From: Planctomycetes bacterium SM23_32
GTDB taxonomy: Bacteria > Planctomycetota > Brocadiia > SM23-32
Direction: 5' to 3'
DNA: 11,173 nucleotides
Assembly: GCA_001303885.1 (NCBI GenBank)
Contig: LJUE01000052.1
Span: forward strand, 1-11,173
The first letter of the stretch is position 1, and every line of letters starts with the position of its first letter. The translations under genes and the position numbers were made by a program. Of this stretch, positions 7,104 through 11,173 are shown piece after piece. The notes under the pieces are model-generated. The model saw only the letters and a list, made by a program, of their open reading frames with translations. It was not told where the DNA came from and ran no database searches.

Positions 7104-8681
7104 ATGCAGGCCAAGCTCATACCCGTTGTCGGGGTAGACGGTCACGAAGAGGTCTCCCTCTCGCCCAAGCAGGCCGTCGTGCTGGGCCGGGGAGACTCGT
7201 GCACCGTGCGCCTGATGCACAGCAAGGTCTCGCGCACCCACTGCCGCATCGCGTTCGAGAACGGCTTCTACAGCGCCGAGGACCTGGACAGCAAGAACGG
7301 CACCTGGGTCAACAACCGCCGCATCCACAAGGCCATCCTGTTCCACCACGACCGGATCACGCTCGGCGGGGCGGAGTTCCGCTTCGTGCTGGAATCCGGC
7401 ATCAGCGAGGAGAGCACGAACTTCTCGGTCGGCACCGACGGCGAGGTGAGCTTCGAGACGGAGATACGGGAGCCGGCCAACGTCCACACGCCGTCCTCCT
7501 TCTTCATTGACCTGCCCAAAGCGGAGGCCGAGACCCCCGAAGAGAAGCAGAACCTGGAGCGCGAGCTCTCGGCCGTCTGCAAGATCATCAACAGCGTCAA
7601 CGCCGAACACCACCTGGACCGCTTGTTTGAAACCATCATGGACAACGTGATGGACGTGACCGAGGCGGACCGGGGCTACCTGATAGCGGCCAAGCAGCTC
7701 GGCGGCGTGCTGATGCCCCTGGTGAGCCGCAACAGGGAGGGCATCCCCACCTTCGCGCGCAACACCTTCAGCCGCAGCATCGTCTCGGAGTGCTACGAGA
7801 GCGGCATGGCCATCCTGAAGTCCGACCCTACCAGCGACTACGACGCCACCGAGAGCATGGTGGTGCAGCAGATACAGAGCATCATGTGCGTGCCCCTGAG
7901 CGACGAGCAGGGCCCCGTGGGCGTCATCTACGTGGACAACGTGGTGGGCTCGCGCCAGTTCAACAAGCGCGACCTGAAACTGCTCACCGCCATCGGCAAC
8001 CAGGGCGGCATCGCCATCCGCCGCGCCCAGATGGCTCGTCAGGTCGAGAGCCTGTTCCGCGACGCCATCCGCACCATCATCAGCCTGGTCGAGGTCAAGG
8101 ACGAGTACACCTACGGCCACAGCGAAAGGGTGACAGCCGTTGCCCTGCGCATCACCGAGCTGCTCCCCATGGACCGCCCCGACATGAGGGACATCGAGAT
8201 AGCCGGCCTGCTCCACGACGTGGGCAAGCTCGCCGTGCGGCTCGACATACTGCGCAAGCCCGAAAGCCTGACCGACTCCGAATACGAAGCCGTCAAACAG
8301 CACCCCGTCACCGGCGCCCAGATACTGAACAACGTGGACAACGCCGAGGGCATCATCGCCGCCATCCGCCACCACCACGAGCGGTGGGACGGGGCCGGGT
8401 ACCCGGACGGCCTGGCCGGCGAGGACATTCCCCTTCTGGCGCGCATCCTCGCCATCGCCGACGCGTTCGACTCGATGGCCTCCGAGCGCCCTTACAAGAA
8501 GGTGCTGCCCCAGCAGGAGATCATATCGGAGCTGACCACGGGCGCGGGCACGCAGTTCGACCCCACCCTGGTCAATCTGTTCGTGCAGGCCCTCAGGAAT
8601 GACGATGCCTTCCGCAGCCGCATCAACAGCATCTACCGGCACAGCAGCAACGTGGGGCAAGGCAAGGGACCGTTCGACTGA
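7104..8681 (+). CDS. FHA-GAF-HD-GYP signalling protein, putative cyclic di-GMP phosphodiesterase
   Basis: This 525-residue soluble protein has three signalling domains and no signal peptide or membrane helix. The FHA domain (about 5-95), a phosphothreonine-binding fold, shows VLGRGDSCTVRL (26-37), VSRTHCRI (42-49) and LDSKNGTWVNNRRI (61-74). After an acidic linker, a GAF sensor domain spans about 155-312, with FVCV-like segments such as MCVPLSDEQGPVGVIYVDN (261-279). The HD-GYP domain (about 318-510) has H339, LLHDVGK (369-375), H400, HHERWDGAGYP (424-434), RILAIADAFD (447-456) and RPY (462-464), so the usual metal ligands and the GYP motif are present. Such domains hydrolyse cyclic di-GMP. 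The common IPDxIL after HDIGK is VRLDIL here, which does not touch known metal ligands. The likely promoter is the -24/-12 element at 6984-6999. The Shine-Dalgarno is weak. The gene is followed by a lipoprotein after 43 bases. Confidence 0.94.
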   Translation: MQAKLIPVVGVDGHEEVSLSPKQAVVLGRGDSCTVRLMHSKVSRTHCRIAFENGFYSAEDLDSKNGTWVNNRRIHKAILFHHDRITLGGAEFRFVLESGISEESTNFSVGTDGEVSFETEIREPANVHTPSSFFIDLPKAEAETPEEKQNLERELSAVCKIINSVNAEHHLDRLFETIMDNVMDVTEADRGYLIAAKQLGGVLMPLVSRNREGIPTFARNTFSRSIVSECYESGMAILKSDPTSDYDATESMVVQQIQSIMCVPLSDEQGPVGVIYVDNVVGSRQFNKRDLKLLTAIGNQGGIAIRRAQMARQVESLFRDAIRTIISLVEVKDEYTYGHSERVTAVALRITELLPMDRPDMRDIEIAGLLHDVGKLAVRLDILRKPESLTDSEYEAVKQHPVTGAQILNNVDNAEGIIAAIRHHHERWDGAGYPDGLAGEDIPLLARILAIADAFDSMASERPYKKVLPQQEIISELTTGAGTQFDPTLVNLFVQALRNDDAFRSRINSIYRHSSNVGQGKGPFD

Positions 8682-8685
8682 TGGG

Positions 8686-8700
8686 GCCGCCCGGGGCGGC
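8686..8700 (+). other. Short GC hairpin between HD-GYP and lipoprotein genes
   Basis: GCCGCC (8686-8691), CGG loop, GGCGGC (8695-8700) form a perfect six-base-pair GC stem four bases after the HD-GYP stop. There is no T tract, so it is unlikely to terminate transcription by itself. It might pause or stabilise RNA between the two genes, or be chance. Confidence 0.25.
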
Positions 8701-8724
8701 GCCGGCGGGACAGGCACAGAGGTG

Positions 8725-9585
8725 ATGAGCACGCGCTGCCGCAGACAGCCGGCCCCCATCGTGCGCCGCCTCGGCGTCTGTTTGCTGAGCACCTTCCTGC
8801 TGAGCAGCGGCGGCTGCGCCCTGCTGCGCCCCGCCCCGCCGCCCCCCCTGCCTCCCGCCGAGGTCGTGGCGGCACTCCGGGAGACGGCCGAGCGCTTCCA
8901 CACGGTCACCGACACCGACATCTCGCTCCACATCTCTGTCACCGCGGACGGCAAGACGCAGAGGGCGCCCTCCCTGGGCGGCCTGATCGCCTTCAACGCC
9001 CGGCTGCCGGGACTCTGGCTGGACACCGAGAAGGTCACCCGGCGCGTCTTCTCGCTCAAGGCGCTCGGCGAGCGCTTCTACCTGGCTATCTTCGAGACGC
9101 GGGAGGTCGTCACCGGCGGCCCCGCCGCCTACGCAAGGCTGCCCCACCTGGTGCGCCCCGGGGAGGTGCGCAGCTTCTTCGCCGGTCCCGACCGGCTCGG
9201 CCTGACGTGGCCCGACACCACGATGGCCGTTCAGGCGGACGAATACCGCTTCGACGTGCCCGTGGCGGGTGTGCTGCGCAGCCGCGTGCTGGTTGACCGC
9301 CGGAAGGTTGTCGTGACGGCCATCCGCCGCTATGATGCTCTCGGGCGGACGGTCACCGAGGTGGTGCTGGGGGGCCACAAGCAGACCGACGGCGTCCCCT
9401 TCCCGCGCCGGCTGACCGTGGAGCGGCCGCTCGACGGGGTCAAGGTGGAGCTTCGGCTGGGCGATCCGCGCCTCAACAAGGAGTTGCCGGCCGCCACCTT
9501 CCTGCCGCCGCAACGGCCGGGATGGCGGGTGATTGACCTGGACCGCCAGCCGCTCTCAGCGGTCGAGGCCTTCAGGACGGAGTGA
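8725..9585 (+). CDS. Putative outer-membrane or periplasmic lipoprotein, LolB/DUF4292-like
   Basis: The 286-residue product starts with an arginine-rich n-region (4-16), a hydrophobic stretch (17-28) and the lipobox-like SGGC with Cys31, so it is probably a signal-peptidase-II lipoprotein. A Pro-rich linker (37-44) follows. The mature part begins with a helix and then GGLIAFNARLPGLWLDTEKV (85-104) and FSLKALGERFYLAIFETREV (109-128). That pattern of a first layer with LP near the strand and a GxRFYL strand recalls LolB, LolA and DUF4292-type beta-sheet lipoproteins that bind acyl chains. This family link is inference from pattern, not a firm match. I chose ATG 8725, within AGAGGTGATG, because longer starts (for example 8599) overlap the HD-GYP gene with low-complexity sequence. 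Its stop overlaps the next ATG at 9585 (TGATG), suggesting coupling to the radC-like gene. Confidence 0.78.
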   Translation: MSTRCRRQPAPIVRRLGVCLLSTFLLSSGGCALLRPAPPPPLPPAEVVAALRETAERFHTVTDTDISLHISVTADGKTQRAPSLGGLIAFNARLPGLWLDTEKVTRRVFSLKALGERFYLAIFETREVVTGGPAAYARLPHLVRPGEVRSFFAGPDRLGLTWPDTTMAVQADEYRFDVPVAGVLRSRVLVDRRKVVVTAIRRYDALGRTVTEVVLGGHKQTDGVPFPRRLTVERPLDGVKVELRLGDPRLNKELPAATFLPPQRPGWRVIDLDRQPLSAVEAFRTE

Positions 9586-9815
9586 TGCGGAGCGGACGTT
9601 CCGAGCAGAGCCCGGGCCTGCGCGAGAAGCCCTACGGAGCCATCTGGGCCGCCGTGCGGGAGCGCCGGCCGACGGCGAGCGACATGGCGGCGGCCGGCCC
9701 TTCGGCGCCCGACCTGGAGCGGGCCGAACTCGCCGGGTTCTGCCGGCGGCTTGGGGCCATCCCGCGCACCTGGAGCGCCCGCCGCGCCGCATGGCGGCCG
9801 ACGGCGCCGCCGCGC
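9585..9815 (+). pseudogene. 5' part of the radC-like gene in a different frame (probable frameshift)
   Basis: ATG 9585 overlaps the lipoprotein TGA as TGATG. Its frame reads as normal coding sequence for about 60 codons: nearly all third positions are G or C, and the product includes DLERAELAGFCRRLGAIPRT. Over the same bases the downstream RadC frame has many A/T third positions and Arg/Gly-rich junk. Somewhere between about 9765 and 9815 the good frame switches to the RadC frame (a net -1 change), so the end given here is approximate. The uninterrupted 9585 frame runs to a stop at 10092-10094, deep inside RadC, so separate overlapping genes are unlikely. A one-base deletion, real or from assembly, would explain it; repaired, the gene would encode 349 residues. 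No classical slippery heptamer was seen. Confidence 0.6.
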
Positions 9816-10633
9816 CGCAGGAGGTGGCGGCGGGCCTGCTCAGCTTCTGCTCGGAGGATGAGCCGGCGGGCCTTTGCCGCACAGTGCCCCTCTGCGCCGA
9901 GTGCCCGCTGGCCGAGTGGTGCGACTACCCCGAGCGCAAGCCCACCATCAAGGACCTGCCGAGCACGGAGCGCCCGCGTGAGCGGCTCTTGCAGCTCGGC
10001 CCCGAGGGGCTCAGCGACGTGGAGCTGCTGGCCATCATCATCCGCTCCGGCTCCGAGGAGGCAACGGCCCTGGAGCTGGCCGGCCGGCTGCTGAGCCGGT
10101 TCCGCAGTTTCCGGCGCCTGGCCGACTGCACCGTGGGCGAGCTGACGCGGGTGCACGGGATCGGGCCGGCCAAGGCGGCGCAGATCAAGGCGGCCCTGGC
10201 CATCGCCCGACGCTACGCCGCCCAGAAGATGCCCCCCGGCACGGCCATCACGGGCAGCGAACAGCTCTTCAGCTACATGCGCGAGAAGCTCTACGGGCTC
10301 AAGAAGGAGCACTTCCTGGCCCTGCTGCTCGACACCAAGCACCGCATCCTGCGCGAACAGGAGGTGGCCGTCGGCTCCCTGAACGAGAGCGTGGTCCACC
10401 CCCGCGAGGTGTTCAAGCCCGCCATCCGTGAGAGCGCCGCCAAGGTGATCTTCGTCCACAACCACCCCAGCGGCAACCCCGAGCCGAGCCCCCAGGACCG
10501 CCGCCTCACCGCCCGGCTCTGCGAGGCCGGCCGCCTGGTCGGCATCCACGTGCTCGACCACCTCATCGTGGGCGAGGAGGGCTACTTCAGCTTCGCCGAA
10601 CACGGCCTGCTGGACGGACCCCCGGCGCCGTGA
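9791..10633 (+). CDS. radC: RadC-family (UPF0758) JAMM/MPN+ protein with N-terminal cysteine cluster
   Basis: The 280-residue open frame starts at the first ATG in frame. Its true N-terminus probably begins at 9585 through a frameshift. Residues 29-44 hold C-x5-C-x2-C-x5-C (LCRTVPLCAECPLAEWC), resembling the [4Fe-4S] loop of endonuclease III/MutY (C-x6-C-x2-C-x5-C). The standard RadC region follows: RPRERLLQLG (61-70), GLSDVELLAIIIRSG (73-87), a helix-hairpin-helix at VHGIGPAKAAQIKAAL (121-136), then the JAMM domain with SLNESVVHPREVF (196-208), HNHPSGNPEPSPQD (223-236) and DHLIVG (256-261). The metal-binding HxHPxG-x5-SxxD pattern is intact, as in a zinc metallo-isopeptidase fold. The biochemical role of RadC remains unsettled; the old DNA-repair name rests on a misassigned mutant. 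Typical RadC is about 225 residues, so the extension is extra. It probably shares a transcript with the lipoprotein gene. Confidence 0.92.
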   Translation: MAADGAAAPQEVAAGLLSFCSEDEPAGLCRTVPLCAECPLAEWCDYPERKPTIKDLPSTERPRERLLQLGPEGLSDVELLAIIIRSGSEEATALELAGRLLSRFRSFRRLADCTVGELTRVHGIGPAKAAQIKAALAIARRYAAQKMPPGTAITGSEQLFSYMREKLYGLKKEHFLALLLDTKHRILREQEVAVGSLNESVVHPREVFKPAIRESAAKVIFVHNHPSGNPEPSPQDRRLTARLCEAGRLVGIHVLDHLIVGEEGYFSFAEHGLLDGPPAP

Positions 10634-10666
10634 CGGCATCCGCATCACCTGTGCCGCCGACATGCC

Positions 10667-11173
10667 ATGAGGCTGGTCAGAGAGAACGCGCAGCGCGACG
10701 AGCTCCTCGAGCCGTTCGAGGCGTATCTTCGTGACCGCGGCGCCGAGCTGTTCGAGCCGGGCACTCCGCTGACGGTAGGTCGGGGGCCGGCACGCGTTGA
10801 CTGCATGGGCGGCATCGCCGACTACAGCGGTTCGGTCGTCTTCGAGGGCCCGCTGCGGCACGCGGCCGTCGTGGCCTTCCAGCCGCGGGACGACACGCTG
10901 CTGCGCGCACGCAGCGCCACCTTCCAGGCGGAGGGCCGCCCCTGCGACGTGCAGGTGGACCTGGCCGACCTGCGCGACGGCGGCCGCCTGAAGCCATACG
11001 GGGAACTCCGCACGCTGCTGACGGCCGACGCGCAGTCGGCGTGGGCCGCCTACGTGCTCGGCGTCCTGCCCGTGCTGGAAAGGGAGGAGGGCGTTCGGTT
11101 CGAGCGCGGCGGCACGTTCCTGCTCTGGAGCGACATACCCATCGGCGTCGGCGTGGCCAGCAGCGCCGCCGTC
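10667..11173 (+). CDS. GHMP kinase, galactokinase/L-arabinokinase-like, 3' truncated by window
   Basis: The frame is open from ATG 10667 to the window end (169 residues), so this is the N-terminal part only. GHMP kinases phosphorylate small molecules, here probably a sugar, using ATP. TVGRGPARVDCMGGIADYSG (37-56) matches the N-terminal signature of the sugar-kinase branch. The MGGIADYSG wording is closer to plant L-arabinokinase than to the GEHTDYNGG of classical galactokinase. The glycine/serine-rich phosphate loop PIGVGVASSAAV (158-169) is the second family motif and lies at the very edge. A slightly earlier ATG at 10662 runs into a stop after two codons. It starts 33 bases after radC with no obvious Shine-Dalgarno. 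The sugar specificity cannot be fixed from this fragment. Confidence 0.88.
   Translation, partial: MRLVRENAQRDELLEPFEAYLRDRGAELFEPGTPLTVGRGPARVDCMGGIADYSGSVVFEGPLRHAAVVAFQPRDDTLLRARSATFQAEGRPCDVQVDLADLRDGGRLKPYGELRTLLTADAQSAWAAYVLGVLPVLEREEGVRFERGGTFLLWSDIPIGVGVASSAAV

Noticed and set aside
8599..8724. Longer N-terminus for the lipoprotein from ATG 8599
   Set aside because: It lies inside the HD-GYP coding region, gives Ala/Thr/Gly-rich sequence and would bury the signal peptide.
6999..9059. Very long minus-strand open frame (686 codons) opposite the HD-GYP and lipoprotein genes
   Set aside because: Its product is rich in His, Val, Gly and Ala with no recognisable motif, and it mirrors two well-supported genes; GC-rich DNA commonly leaves the antisense frame open.
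9582..10094. Independent gene in the 9582/9585 frame running to 10094
   Set aside because: After about 9815 the product becomes Arg/Ser/Pro-rich noise while RadC is clearly coded in the other frame; only its first part looks real, so it is treated as the broken 5' end of radC.
10662..10670. ATG 10662 as the kinase start
   Set aside because: It meets TGA after two codons; ATG 10667 opens the GHMP kinase frame.

Overview
The window is GC-rich bacterial chromosome. Every convincing gene lies on the + strand, and the coding is dense with strong G/C preference at third codon positions. No tRNA, rRNA, CRISPR or insertion sequence was seen.

Positions 1-6889 are a division and cell wall (dcw) cluster in the order mraY (3' end), ftsW, murG, murC, murB, ddl, ftsQ. 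Junctions are 0 to about 30 bases, so one polycistronic transcript is likely. Together these genes make UDP-MurNAc (MurB), start the stem peptide (MurC), make D-Ala-D-Ala (Ddl), build lipid I and II (MraY, MurG) and polymerise glycan at the septum (FtsW, with FtsQ in the divisome). Compared with the textbook order, murD is absent between mraY and ftsW, and ftsA/ftsZ do not follow ftsQ.

Positions 6890-7103 are the only sizeable non-coding gap. It holds a weak terminator-like hairpin, a very good -24/-12 (sigma-54 type) promoter with a TATAAT directly abutting it, and a leader of roughly 90 bases with two mutually exclusive GC hairpins.

Positions 7104-10633 look like a second transcription unit. 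It encodes an FHA-GAF-HD-GYP signalling protein, a lipoprotein with LolB/DUF4292-like character, and a RadC-family protein. The RadC protein has an N-terminal cysteine cluster resembling the endonuclease III iron-sulfur loop, and its 5' part is in a different frame, which suggests a frameshift or a missing base. The lipoprotein stop and the apparent radC start share a base (TGATG).

From 10667 to the window end is the 5' part of a GHMP kinase of the galactokinase/L-arabinokinase type.

Organism: the GC-rich dcw cluster without ftsA/ftsZ after ftsQ, the unusual MurC (EACEY) and MraY (HHI) motifs and the sigma-54 promoter would suit a Planctomycetota-like or other deep Gram-negative lineage. This is inference with low to moderate confidence. 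No single dramatic new system is evident; the most unusual locus is the cysteine-bearing, frame-broken RadC.
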